NCBI GenBank assembly: GCA_013290125.1
Contig: JABCYQ010000001.1
Coordinates: 62,001 to 126,000 of the forward strand
Source: Vulcanimicrobiota bacterium
GTDB lineage: Bacteria; Vulcanimicrobiota; Vulcanimicrobiia; Eremiobacterales; Eremiobacteraceae
Direction: 5' to 3'
DNA length: 64,000 nt
This document shows positions 7,725 to 15,457 of the stretch, one piece after another. Below the pieces are notes generated by a model. It was not told the DNA's origin. It made no database searches and saw only the letters and a list, made by a program, of their open reading frames with translations. Each line of letters opens with the position of its first letter. Position 1 is the stretch's first letter. Both the position numbers and the translations under genes were made by a program.

Positions 7725-8018
7725 ATGTTTCAACGCCACAGCTCGTCGCGGACGACCCTGATTCCGCTCATCCAGTTTCTCTCCCTCGTCGTGGTTTTCG
7801 CTCTCCCCGTCGTCTGGGGAGCTCGCGTCTACACGTCCACGCAGGTCAGCTACGCTCACGTCAAAGTTGCCCCCGGTGACACCGTCTGGGGTCTCGTGGC
7901 GCGATCCGCCGCGCCCGGCAGCGACGTCGCAGAATCCGCATATCGAGTCGCGCAGATCAATCACCTCAGCCCGAAGAGCAAGCTCCACGCCGGACAAGTC
8001 CTCCTCATCCCCAGATAG
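7725..8018 (+). CDS. YneA-like membrane-anchored LysM protein, probable SOS division inhibitor
   Basis: A 97-residue protein with a short basic N-terminus, one membrane helix (about 12-32) and one LysM domain (about 45-96, beginning VKVAPGDTVWGLVA and ending LHAGQVLLIPR). This is the architecture of Bacillus YneA, the LysM protein that delays septation after DNA damage. The ATG at 7725 is preferred because a GGAGGG lies 11 bases upstream and the earlier in-frame ATG falls inside the SOS box. Position divergent from lexA and two operators support SOS control. Division inhibition itself is inferred from synteny and domain layout. Confidence 0.82.
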   Translation: MFQRHSSSRTTLIPLIQFLSLVVVFALPVVWGARVYTSTQVSYAHVKVAPGDTVWGLVARSAAPGSDVAESAYRVAQINHLSPKSKLHAGQVLLIPR

Positions 8019-8039
8019 CGCTTTCATCGCTCCTTCCGT

Positions 8040-8069
8040 TTGACCGCAAATCGTCGCGCATGGTATCCT
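8040..8069 (+). promoter_or_regulatory. Possible rpsO-pnp promoter
   Basis: TTGACC (8040-8045), an 18-bp spacer and TATCCT (8064-8069), about 90 bp before the rpsO start. The leader is long enough for S15 autoregulatory structure, which I did not model. Confidence 0.5.
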
Positions 8070-8157
8070 GTTACGGTGCCTTGTTACGACGGCGTTGCGG
8101 CCCGCAATCGATGCGGTGCTGCGGCCGTACGCGAATTCGGAAGGAGCCTATCACACC

Positions 8158-8427
8158 GTGGCACTCAGCAAAGATCGCAAAACTGCGGTCATAGATAAGC
8201 ATCAGCGAAAAAAAGAAGACACGGGTTCACCGGAAGTGCAGATCGCGCTTCTCACCGAGTCGATCAACGAGCTGACCGATCACTTCAAGACCCACAAAAA
8301 AGATCACGCGAGCCGGCGCGGATTGCTCATCAAAGTCGGTAAGCGGCGCAGCCTGCTCCGCTATCTCGAGCGAAGCGATCTCGAGCGGTACAGGGCGATC
8401 GTCGCCAAACTCGGACTGCGCCATTAG
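8158..8427 (+). CDS. rpsO: 30S ribosomal protein S15
   Basis: Primary 16S rRNA-binding protein of the small-subunit platform; it also forms an intersubunit bridge. The 89-residue protein has the family core [14 protein letters not shown], the basic loop [12 protein letters not shown] and the C-terminal [15 protein letters not shown] chose the GTG at 8158 because AAGGAG stands about 12 bases before it and S15 proteins begin with this short segment; the upstream in-frame extension is not S15-like. It is followed by pnp, the classic rpsO-pnp pair. Confidence 0.97.
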   Translation: MALSKDRKTAVIDKHQRKKEDTGSPEVQIALLTESINELTDHFKTHKKDHASRRGLLIKVGKRRSLLRYLERSDLERYRAIVAKLGLRH

Positions 8428-8492
8428 TATCTGATACGTATGATTCGCGCGCGTCTCCCCTCGAAACATCGGGCGTGGCGCGCTTTGCATAT

Positions 8493-8508
8493 CCAGGTAT
8501 ACACCTGG
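8493..8508 (+). promoter_or_regulatory. Hairpin in the rpsO-pnp intercistronic region
   Basis: CCAGGT/ACCTGG with an ATAC loop, 66 bases after the rpsO stop and 65 before pnp. In enterobacteria an RNase III-cleaved stem in this interval controls pnp. This is only a positional parallel, and there is no T-run to suggest termination. Confidence 0.4.
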
Positions 8509-8573
8509 GGCCTTGAGAACAAACCACCGTCGAATATAGAAGTTTATTGATAAGAATCTAGGAGGAACCCCTT

Positions 8574-10697
8574 TTGCCAGAGTCCGTCAGCCTGGAGCTG
8601 GGCGGCCGCACACTCACCATTGAAACCGGTGAACTCGCGCGCCAAGCCAGCGGCTCCGCATTCGTGCGCTACGGCGACACCTGCATCCTAGCCGCCGCCA
8701 CTGCAAGCGCAAACCCCCGCGAAGGCATCGATTTCTTTCCTCTCACGTGCGACTACGAAGAGCGGATGTACGCCGCCGGTAAGATACCGGGCGGCTTCAT
8801 CAAGCGCGAAGGTCGACCGTCCGAAAAGGCGACGCTCACAGCACGCCTGATCGATCGGCCGATCCGACCGCTCTTCCCGGACGGCTTCCGCAACGACGTC
8901 CACATCATCTGCACTGTGCTTTCGGTCGATCCGGAAGTCGACCCCGACGTCGTCGCGATGATCGGCGCGGGCGCGGCGCTTGCCGTCTCCGACATTCCGT
9001 TTGACTTCAACGTCGCTGCGGTGCGCGTCGGCATCGTCGACGGCGAATACGTGGTGAATCCCGCGAAGTCGCAGATGGACGCGAGCACGCTCGACATGAT
9101 CATGGCCGGCACGTCCGATGCGGTGATGATGGTCGAGGGCGGCGCGAAAGAGATCTCGGAGGACCAATTCCTCGGCGCCGTCGCGTTCGGGCACGAACGC
9201 ATCAAAGAGATCATCCGGGTCATCAACGAGCTCGCCCGCCGCGCCGGTAAACCGAAGCGCGCGTTCAAGCTGTTCTTGCCGTCGCCTTCGCTGCGTCGAT
9301 TCGTCGATGAAATGTTCGGGGCGGAGATCTCCCGCGCGATGCGCGTCACCGGCAAAGCCGACCGCCAGCGCGCGTTCGACTTGATCACGCGCGACGAAGC
9401 AAAGCGCCGCATCGTCGGCCATCCGCTCGAACACGAATTGCGGCCGTTGCTCGAAGACCCGAAGAATCAGGAATTCGACAAGTGCGTCAAGGCGCGCGAA
9501 GAAGATGAGCTTCGCGTCATGGTCGTGGACGAGGGCATTCGGCCGGACGGCCGCCGCTTGAACGAGATCCGGCCGATCACGTGCCGCACCACGATCGTGC
9601 CGCGCACGCACGGCTCGGGGCTCTTCACGCGCGGCGAGACGCAGATCTTCACGGCTGCGACGCTCGGCTCTATTTCGGACGAACAGCGCATCGACGGGTT
9701 GGGCCCGCAGACGTTCAAGCGCTACATGCACCACTACAATTTCCCGCCATACTCGGTCGGCGAGACGCGCCCCATGCGCGGACCAGGCCGCCGCGAGATC
9801 GGTCACGGCCACCTTGCCGAGCGCGCACTCGTGCCGCTCCTTCCGCCGGCGGATCAGTTCCCGTACACGCTCCGGCTCGTGTCGGAGACGTTTGAATCCA
9901 ACGGTTCGTCGTCTATGGGCTCGGTGTGCGCGAGCACGCTTGCACTCATGGATGCCGGCGTGCCGCTGCCGAAACACGTCGGCGGCATCGCGATGGGTCT
10001 CATCCTCAAGGATGGCCGCCCCGGTATTCTCTCGGATATCCAAGGGCTCGAAGACGCGCTCGGCGAGATGGACTTCAAAGTCGCCGGCACGGTCGACGGC
10101 ATCACCGCAGTGCAGATGGACATCAAGGTGCAGGGCATCACGATCGACATCATGCGCCGCGCCATGGAGCAGGCGCGCGACGGCAGGCTCTTCATCATCG
10201 GCAAGCTGCGCGAGACGATCGCACAGCCGCGGCGCGGCTTGTCCGCGTTCGCACCGCGCATGTACGTCCTTGAGATCAACCCAGAGAAGATCAAAGACGT
10301 CATCGGGCCAGGCGGCAAAGTCATCAACAAGATCGTCGCCGATACCGGCGTCAAGATCGATATCGAGAACGACGGCCGCGTGTTCATCGCGGCGCCGGAT
10401 GGCGAGAGCGGCGAGAAGGCTAAGAAGATCGTCGAGGATCTCGTCCGCGACGTCGAGGTCGGTGCGGTCTATACGGGCGTGGTGAAGCGCATCATGAACT
10501 TCGGAGCCTTCGTGCAGATCCTCCCGGGCAAAGAAGGCCTCGTGCACATCTCGCAGTTGGCGGAACATCGCGTCAACCGCGTCGAGGACGAGGTCAATCT
10601 GGGCGATACGCTGACCGTCAAGGTTCGCGAGATCGACAGCCAAGGCCGCGTAAATCTCTCACGCGTGCTGACGGGCGAGAACTCGCACTCGAAATAA
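8574..10697 (+). CDS. pnp: Polynucleotide phosphorylase
   Basis: A 3'-5' phosphorolytic exoribonuclease of RNA turnover. The 707-residue length and order are canonical: RNase PH domain 1, an all-alpha linker, RNase PH domain 2 (containing GSGLFTRGETQIFT), a KH domain with IGPGGKVINKI (about 572-582) and a C-terminal S1 domain (VGAVYTGVVKRIMNFGAFV, about 627-645). The start is a TTG, 8 bases after a perfect AGGAGG. It follows rpsO by 146 bp and ends before a strong hairpin with a T7 tail. Confidence 0.97.
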   Translation: MPESVSLELGGRTLTIETGELARQASGSAFVRYGDTCILAAATASANPREGIDFFPLTCDYEERMYAAGKIPGGFIKREGRPSEKATLTARLIDRPIRPLFPDGFRNDVHIICTVLSVDPEVDPDVVAMIGAGAALAVSDIPFDFNVAAVRVGIVDGEYVVNPAKSQMDASTLDMIMAGTSDAVMMVEGGAKEISEDQFLGAVAFGHERIKEIIRVINELARRAGKPKRAFKLFLPSPSLRRFVDEMFGAEISRAMRVTGKADRQRAFDLITRDEAKRRIVGHPLEHELRPLLEDPKNQEFDKCVKAREEDELRVMVVDEGIRPDGRRLNEIRPITCRTTIVPRTHGSGLFTRGETQIFTAATLGSISDEQRIDGLGPQTFKRYMHHYNFPPYSVGETRPMRGPGRREIGHGHLAERALVPLLPPADQFPYTLRLVSETFESNGSSSMGSVCASTLALMDAGVPLPKHVGGIAMGLILKDGRPGILSDIQGLEDALGEMDFKVAGTVDGITAVQMDIKVQGITIDIMRRAMEQARDGRLFIIGKLRETIAQPRRGLSAFAPRMYVLEINPEKIKDVIGPGGKVINKIVADTGVKIDIENDGRVFIAAPDGESGEKAKKIVEDLVRDVEVGAVYTGVVKRIMNFGAFVQILPGKEGLVHISQLAEHRVNRVEDEVNLGDTLTVKVREIDSQGRVNLSRVLTGENSHSK

Positions 10698-10720
10698 CTC
10701 TAAACCCGTAATTGACTGAA

Positions 10721-10750
10721 GGGGCCGACGCTAGTCGGCCCCCTTTTTTT
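10721..10750 (+). terminator. pnp terminator; GGGCCGAC palindrome, GCTA loop
   Basis: A 9-bp stem GGGGCCGAC/GTCGGCCCC (10721-10729 with 10734-10742) with a GCTA loop, then C and seven T. It is the best terminator-like copy of the dispersed palindrome and lies 23 bp after the pnp stop. Confidence 0.85.
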
Positions 10751-10780
10751 GAATGACTCTCGCAAGAATGCGCGTACATC

Positions 10781-11299
10781 TTGTCCGTGGCAACCTTTCG
10801 ACGCACGCTCCGCTCGGTCACAGCGGCCGTGATTGCATCGAGCACGGTTCTGGGTCTTGCGGCCTGCGCAAGCAAGGCGCCCCCAGCGTGCTGCGCGACG
10901 CTCGGCTACACGCGGACCCAGGTCGAAATGGTTCTCGGCTCGCCTTCTCCGCCGCAAAGTTCGAAGTATCACCCGCTGCCCTCGCCGCCGCCGGGCGCCG
11001 CGATCTACACGACTGAGCACGGCTATCTCACCGTGACATACGATCGCAAAGCACCCGCGATCGCGCGATCTCTATCGCTTGATTTCTATGAAGGCAAGGA
11101 TCCGGCGACTGCGTACGCGCTGATAACCCCGTATCTTCCGCCCGACGCGAAAGACTCAGGCATGAAAGTCATCGGTTCGAAGTATCAAGACCGGATCTAC
11201 AAAGGAAGCCACGGTCTTGTACTTGTGGACTGTTACAGCCCGAACCCGGCGCGCGAGTGCGATCGCATGGAGATAGCCGCTAGTCGGACAAATCTGTAG
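10781..11299 (+). CDS. Hypothetical lipoprotein
   Basis: A 172-residue protein with a lipoprotein signal: a basic n-region (FRRTLRS), a hydrophobic stretch and the lipobox LAAC with the modified Cys near residue 29. The mature part has the loosely SmpA-like start LGYTRTQVEMVLGSP (a helix followed by a glycine turn). That resembles the first helix of BamE-type lipoproteins, but the rest was not recognised. Two more Cys occur near residues 151 and 160. The first start is TTG at 10781; GTG at 10787 is equally possible. It is followed by two imperfect hairpins. Confidence 0.75.
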   Translation: MSVATFRRTLRSVTAAVIASSTVLGLAACASKAPPACCATLGYTRTQVEMVLGSPSPPQSSKYHPLPSPPPGAAIYTTEHGYLTVTYDRKAPAIARSLSLDFYEGKDPATAYALITPYLPPDAKDSGMKVIGSKYQDRIYKGSHGLVLVDCYSPNPARECDRMEIAASRTNL

Positions 11300-11301
11300 T
11301 A

Positions 11302-11320
11302 GGGCAAGCATCGCCTGCCC
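11302..11320 (+). terminator. Small hairpin after the lipoprotein gene
   Basis: GGGCA/TGCCC stem (11302-11306 with 11316-11320) followed by AAACGAAAAA. There is no T-run on the plus strand, so its role as a terminator is uncertain. Confidence 0.35.
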
Positions 11321-11333
11321 AAACGAAAAACGA

Positions 11334-11354
11334 GGGCCGACATAATGCCGGCCC
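11334..11354. repeat. GGGCCGAC palindrome, ATAAT loop, one mismatch
   Basis: GGGCCGAC (11334-11341) facing GCCGGCCC (11347-11354) with one A/C mismatch. The ATAAT loop is the reverse-orientation form of the TTTAT loop. It lies between the lipoprotein gene and the convergent tolC-like gene. Confidence 0.6.
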
Positions 11355-11363
11355 CTTCAAATA

Positions 11364-12815
11364 TTAAAGTAGTCCGGCGGCGCGTTGAAGCGCGGTCAGT
11401 GCGATGCGCAAGTCGGCTTGCGCGCTCACGTACTGCGTTTGCGCTTGTTCGTCGGCGAGAAGCGCGTCCGAAAGTTCGAGCGAGGTGCCGACGCCGGAGC
11501 GGAACCGCAACTGGCTGACCCGCAGGCTTTCATCCGCTGAATCTTGCGCCGATTTCGCCGCGCCGACTTCGGCTTGCGCGGCCGAATAGTTGAAATATGC
11601 CTGGCGCGCCTCTAAATCGACGGAATTGCCGAGCTGCTTCAGGTTGATCTTGGCCTTCGCAACATCTGCTGCGGCTTCGGCGACCTTGCCGTGCGTCAGG
11701 CCACCGTCGAAGAGCTTCCAAGTCACCGCCAGCGTCTCCGAGAGCTGCGGCTGCGGAACGTTCTCGAAGTTGGGTTTGCTGCTCGCATCGGAGATCTCGA
11801 GCCCGATACTAGGAAGCGTGCCCGCGCGAGCAGCTTTGACCGATTCGTCCGCGAGCGCAACAGCCGCGCGTGCGGCCCCGAGTTCGGGGCGCCGCGATTG
11901 CGCTTCCGCGGTCACTCCATCCAGTGTGAATGTTGGCGTGGCCGCGCCTAAGGATTCGGTCGGTTCGATGATGCTGTTGAGGTCGACGTTCAAAAGATTT
12001 GCGAGTGTTGCGTTGTCGAGCGCCGCTGAGGCGTCGGCCTGGATCTCGCGCACTTGGGCGTTTGAAAGCACGACTTGCTCGCGCAACACATCCGCCTTGT
12101 CTAGCGTGCCGGCTTTGTAGCCGTCTGAGGCGATCCCGAGATTCTCTTGTGCAACCGAAACGGTCTGATGCGCGATCACGGCGGACTGGCGCGATTCGAT
12201 CAGCGCGAAATATGCGTTGGTCACGTCGCGGATCACGTTGGCATGCTCTGCGTCCAGCGAACTCTCGGCCGACGACAGTCCGGCGGCTGCCCGGCCCACC
12301 GCGGCCTGCACCGCACCTCCGCTGAAGATCGCATAGCTCAGCGTCGCGTTGACGTTGTTGAGATCGGTCGCGGAGAAGAAGAGTTTTTTCGAGACAAGCT
12401 TTCCGCCCGGTCCGGGCGATTGGAAAATGAAGAACGCCGCATTTTGCGTGTGGACGTACGAGTAACCGGCGGAGAGCGCGGGCACGCGACCGGCGCCGGC
12501 CTGAATGACACGAGCCGCGGCTGCCTGGACGTCCTGTGCCGCTGCTTGATACGAGAGATTGTTCGCTTGGGCGATCTGCAAAGCGTCGGCGAGTGTCAGC
12601 TTCATCTGCGGCGCCGCGCTCGCGTTTGGGGCCGCGGCTGTCGCCGACGGAGCAGGCGAAGTACCGGCCGGAGTGGGCCTGGTCATATCCGGAGCAGTGG
12701 CGATTTCGGCCGGTGCGGCTTCAGCCCGCGCGAAGCCGGCGATCAACAGCGCCGCAGCCGCGATAACAGCTGCGGCGACAAGTCGACGTACGTTCACGTA
12801 GTCTTGACCTTTCAC
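11364..12815 (-). CDS. TolC-family outer-membrane efflux protein
   Basis: A 483-residue outer-membrane factor (OEP family) that would form a trimeric channel for tripartite export. A signal peptide is present (VRRLVAAAVIAAAALLIAGFARA), followed by a Pro/Ala/Thr-rich linker (about 35-70). The two OEP repeats are visible as LTLADALQIAQANNLSYQAA (from about 73) and a second helical half ending RFRSGVGTSLELSDALLADEQ. It implies an outer membrane. The 25-bp gap to the upstream STAS gene suggests one transcript. The macAB genes that could use it are 46 kb away at 58459-61879. Confidence 0.9.
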   Translation of the reverse strand: MKGQDYVNVRRLVAAAVIAAAALLIAGFARAEAAPAEIATAPDMTRPTPAGTSPAPSATAAAPNASAAPQMKLTLADALQIAQANNLSYQAAAQDVQAAAARVIQAGAGRVPALSAGYSYVHTQNAAFFIFQSPGPGGKLVSKKLFFSATDLNNVNATLSYAIFSGGAVQAAVGRAAAGLSSAESSLDAEHANVIRDVTNAYFALIESRQSAVIAHQTVSVAQENLGIASDGYKAGTLDKADVLREQVVLSNAQVREIQADASAALDNATLANLLNVDLNSIIEPTESLGAATPTFTLDGVTAEAQSRRPELGAARAAVALADESVKAARAGTLPSIGLEISDASSKPNFENVPQPQLSETLAVTWKLFDGGLTHGKVAEAAADVAKAKINLKQLGNSVDLEARQAYFNYSAAQAEVGAAKSAQDSADESLRVSQLRFRSGVGTSLELSDALLADEQAQTQYVSAQADLRIALTALQRAAGLL

Positions 12816-12840
12816 GCGATTGCGCAGGCGTGGCCCGCCT

Positions 12841-13200
12841 TCATGCGGCCGACGCGTTGGCCAACTGCGCCGGACGATACTTGAATACCCGCGCCAGAGC
12901 GGTTATCTCGAATATCCGGCGTACCGGGGCGTTCGCTGCGATAACGCGTACATCGCCGCCGCGCTCGCGCACGAGCCGCAAAATCCCGATCAGCGCAGCC
13001 AAACCGGACGAATCGAGCCCGCTGACGCCGCCGAGATCGAGCGCGACCCTTGATGCTGCGTCTTCTTTCAAGACGCTCGCGAGTTTGCGCCGGATCTCTC
13101 GACCTGAAACGCCGCTCAGGTCTCCGTCGACCGTTACGAGGACTTCGTCGGGGTCAAGGTCGAGTGAAAAGTTCTTGGCGACTGCGATATCGATGCCCAT
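12841..13200 (-). CDS. STAS-domain protein (anti-sigma-factor antagonist-like)
   Basis: A 119-residue single STAS domain. The core DLGGVSGLDSSGLAALIG (about 55-72) contains the usual phosphorylatable Ser (S64 in DSSGL). In SpoIIAA/RsbV proteins this Ser is phosphorylated by an anti-sigma kinase. I chose the ATG at 13200 because GGAG sits at the right distance and the domain starts there; an AT-rich leader of about 130 bp precedes it. No kinase (RsbW-like) or sigma factor gene is near. MlaB-like STAS proteins of lipid transport are an alternative, but no Mla permease is visible. Confidence 0.82.
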   Translation of the reverse strand: MGIDIAVAKNFSLDLDPDEVLVTVDGDLSGVSGREIRRKLASVLKEDAASRVALDLGGVSGLDSSGLAALIGILRLVRERGGDVRVIAANAPVRRIFEITALARVFKYRPAQLANASAA

Positions 13201-13241
13201 TTTTTTCTCCGATTCGCGAGACTTGTCGCAAATGGTGTGTT

Positions 13242-13271
13242 GGTTAATTATTACGTCGTAGATTATTAACC
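13242..13271. promoter_or_regulatory. AT-rich inverted repeat upstream of the STAS gene
   Basis: GGTTAATTAT (13242-13251) faces ATTATTAACC (13262-13271) with one mismatch and a 10-bp spacer, 42 bp upstream of the STAS ATG. It stands out from the GC-rich surroundings and could be an operator. No regulator is assigned. Confidence 0.4.
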
Positions 13272-13329
13272 GATTTATCATCTCCTTCTTAACAGTTCGG
13301 TGTTTTCTGTTCTGTCCCGGAAATAGCAA

Positions 13330-13352
13330 GACAACCGCCTTGGGCGGTTGTC
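13330..13352 (-). terminator. Perfect 10-bp hairpin after the secreted-protein gene
   Basis: GACAACCGCC (13330-13339) pairs with GGCGGTTGTC (13343-13352) around a 3-base loop. On the minus strand it follows the gene ending at 13400 and has the weak tail TTGCTATTT. Probably that gene's terminator. Confidence 0.6.
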
Positions 13353-13399
13353 TATGCGGGGGTTCTCGATTGGCCGGCGCAGCCGGCCCCGCCGCCGTC

Positions 13400-13840
13400 T
13401 TACAGGCGGGCGTTGATCACGGCGTCCACGCCGACACCGTAGACTCGCTTGAACCCCTTAAGGACATTCAGGTTGTCGATGGGGATGAGGGCTCTCACCT
13501 GCCATACGCCGTTATTCCATTGCGCGGCGAATGCGCCAACAGCTTGGACCTGGTCGATCGCCGACTGCGGACCGCTGACTTGCGCGGCGCCGACATACGT
13601 CGCGGATCCTGTCTCGATGATGGGCACGACCTTCGTCTTCTCTTGGTTCGCGACGTTGTTCGCCAACATGATGCTGTTGATGAAATGGTCGAGCGGAACG
13701 GCGACCGCCTTCACGGCGAACACGCCCGCGGCGCCCTTCAACACGCTGTTGAGCAAGTTGTCCGCGCGTGCCGACATCGCGAGCGGCGCGGTTGCGATCG
13801 CGGTGATCACGAGTGCGGCAGCGATGGTCTTCTTGTTCAT
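13400..13840 (-). CDS. Secreted protein of unknown function
   Basis: A 146-residue protein with a clear Sec signal peptide (MNKKTIAAALVITAIATAPL, then an AMSARA cleavage region near residue 26). The mature part has no Cys, is predicted mixed alpha/beta, and was not recognised. It has a good SD (AGAGGAG) and a leader hairpin (CGCTGCG/CGCAGCG at 13855-13872). A 14-bp perfect palindrome lies in the divergent region shared with the ubiD-type gene. Likely a periplasmic or extracellular protein under specific control. Confidence 0.72.
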   Translation of the reverse strand: MNKKTIAAALVITAIATAPLAMSARADNLLNSVLKGAAGVFAVKAVAVPLDHFINSIMLANNVANQEKTKVVPIIETGSATYVGAAQVSGPQSAIDQVQAVGAFAAQWNNGVWQVRALIPIDNLNVLKGFKRVYGVGVDAVINARL

Positions 13841-13854
13841 GATACTCCTCTGAG

Positions 13855-13872
13855 CGCTGCGGCGTCGCAGCG
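13855..13872 (-). promoter_or_regulatory. Leader hairpin of the secreted-protein gene
   Basis: Perfect 7-bp stem CGCTGCG/CGCAGCG (13855-13861 with 13866-13872) just upstream of the SD of the gene starting at 13840. It could influence mRNA stability or initiation. Confidence 0.4.
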
Positions 13873-13903
13873 TTCTGCTTTGAGACGATACTATAACGTA
13901 CCC

Positions 13904-13917
13904 ACTTTCGCGAAAGT
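13904..13917. promoter_or_regulatory. 14-bp perfect palindrome in a divergent promoter region
   Basis: ACTTTCGCGAAAGT, perfectly self-complementary, lies between the minus-strand secreted-protein gene (start 13840) and the plus-strand ubiD-type gene (start 13973). A TATAGT hexamer lies just downstream on the minus strand. It is a good candidate operator for an unknown dimeric regulator. Confidence 0.5.
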
Positions 13918-13972
13918 TCCAACATCCCGAATCCTCGCGCCATCACGCAGCGCGAGGCTTTCCTCGTTTGCG

Positions 13973-15457
13973 ATGAGAACGAGCGATGCGGTGTACAATA
14001 ACGTCGGAGAATTCGTCGACCGCTTGCGGCGCGATGGTGAACTACGCGAGATCTCCGCGCGAGTCGATCCGCGCTACGAGATCACAGAGATCGCCGACAG
14101 ATGCGTGAAAAGCGCGGGCGGCGGACCCGCGCTCTTGTTCACGAACGTCGCCGGCTCGCGCTATCCGGTGCTGATCAACGCATTCGCAAGCGAGCGGCGC
14201 ATGGCGCTCGCGCTCGGCGTGCAAGCGCTCGACGAGCTTGCCGGCAAAGTCAGCGGCCTGCTCAAGTTCGCGCAGCCCGGCGCACTTGACGACAAACTTG
14301 GACTGCTTCTCGGACTCAAAGATCTTGCTGCGATCTTTCCAAAGACGGTGCGTTCGGGCGCGTGTCAGGAAGTAGTCGCGGAAGGGCCCGACGTCGATCT
14401 TTCAGAGATTCCCGTCATCACGTGTTGGCCGCTCGACGCCGGCCCGTTCATCACGCTCCCGCTCGTCTTCACAAAAAACCCGGCGACCGGCGCGCAGAAC
14501 ATCGGCATCTACCGCATGCAGATCTACGACCGCAACACGACCGGCATGCATTGGCAGCGGCACAAACACGGCCGCGAACATCAAGATGCGGCTGGCCCGA
14601 CCGCTCGCATGCCGGTGGCGGCAGTGATCGGCGCAGATCCTGCGGTGGTATACTCCGCATCCGCGCCGCTGCCCGCGGGCGTCGACGAGATGGTCCTCGC
14701 CGGATTCTTGCGCGGTCAAGGCGTGCGCATGGTCCAATGCCGGACCGTGGATCTCAAGGTGCCCGCCGATGCCGAGTTCGTGCTTGAAGGCTACGTGGAT
14801 AATTCCGAGCTGCGGCGCGAGGGACCGTTCGGCGATCACACAGGCGTCTACTCACTCGCCGACGACTATCCGGTCTTTCACGTCACGTGCGTCACGCGCA
14901 AGCGCGATCCGATCTACTGGACCACGATCGTCGGCAAGCCGCCGATGGAAGACGGCTGGCTCGGAAAAGCGACGGAGCGATTCTTCCTTCCGCTCTTGCA
15001 GCAGATCGTGCCCGAGATCGTCGACTACGATCTTCCAGTCGAAGGCGGCTTCCACAATCTTGCCATCGTGTCGATCAAGAAACGCTATCCCGGTCAGGCG
15101 AAAAAGGTCATGTACGCGCTCTGGGGCCTCGGCCACATGATGATGCTCACGCGCACGATCCTCGTCGTCGACCACGACGTCGACGTCCACAATCCGCGCG
15201 ATGTCGCGTGGTTCGCGTTGAACAACGTGGATGCCGGCCGCGACCTCGTCTTCGCGCCTGGCCCGGTGGATGTGCTCGATCACGCCGGTCCGCTGCCGCT
15301 GCTCGGCACCAAACTCGGCATCGACGCCACGCGCAAGTCGGCGCAGGAAGGTTACGACCGCGAGTGGCCGCCGGATATCGTCATGTCCGCCGCGGTCAAA
15401 GATGAAGTGGACAGGCGCTGGGTCGAATTCGGATTCCCGCCCTCCGGCGGATCATGA
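13973..15457 (+). CDS. UbiD-family prenyl-FMN decarboxylase (possible quinone pathway)
   Basis: A 494-residue UbiD-type decarboxylase, which uses prenylated FMN to decarboxylate aromatic or unsaturated acids. It starts MRTSDAVYNNVGEFVDRLRR and contains the UbiD stretches YRMQIYDRNTTGMHWQRHKH and GPFGDHTGVYSL, the latter from the active-site Glu-Asp region. The frame is open far upstream, but the ATG at 13973 gives the family's normal N-terminus. The stop overlaps the ubiA-like ATG by four bases. Paired with UbiA it suggests quinone synthesis, perhaps the MqnL/MqnP steps of the futalosine route. No ubiX-type gene is visible. Confidence 0.88.
   Translation: MRTSDAVYNNVGEFVDRLRRDGELREISARVDPRYEITEIADRCVKSAGGGPALLFTNVAGSRYPVLINAFASERRMALALGVQALDELAGKVSGLLKFAQPGALDDKLGLLLGLKDLAAIFPKTVRSGACQEVVAEGPDVDLSEIPVITCWPLDAGPFITLPLVFTKNPATGAQNIGIYRMQIYDRNTTGMHWQRHKHGREHQDAAGPTARMPVAAVIGADPAVVYSASAPLPAGVDEMVLAGFLRGQGVRMVQCRTVDLKVPADAEFVLEGYVDNSELRREGPFGDHTGVYSLADDYPVFHVTCVTRKRDPIYWTTIVGKPPMEDGWLGKATERFFLPLLQQIVPEIVDYDLPVEGGFHNLAIVSIKKRYPGQAKKVMYALWGLGHMMMLTRTILVVDHDVDVHNPRDVAWFALNNVDAGRDLVFAPGPVDVLDHAGPLPLLGTKLGIDATRKSAQEGYDREWPPDIVMSAAVKDEVDRRWVEFGFPPSGGS

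Noticed and set aside
8688-10643. A 651-codon open frame antisense to pnp.
   Set aside because: It mirrors pnp codons in a GC-rich gene; the product is full of His, Arg, Asp and has no motif, while pnp is certain.
11302-11320. GGGCAAGC...TGCCC hairpin as a member of the main palindrome family.
   Set aside because: Core and loop differ, and no second copy was found in the window.
13340-13972. N-terminal extension of the ubiD-type gene by 211 codons.
   Set aside because: It crosses the secreted-protein gene on the other strand and the divergent promoter region; UbiD similarity starts only at 13973.
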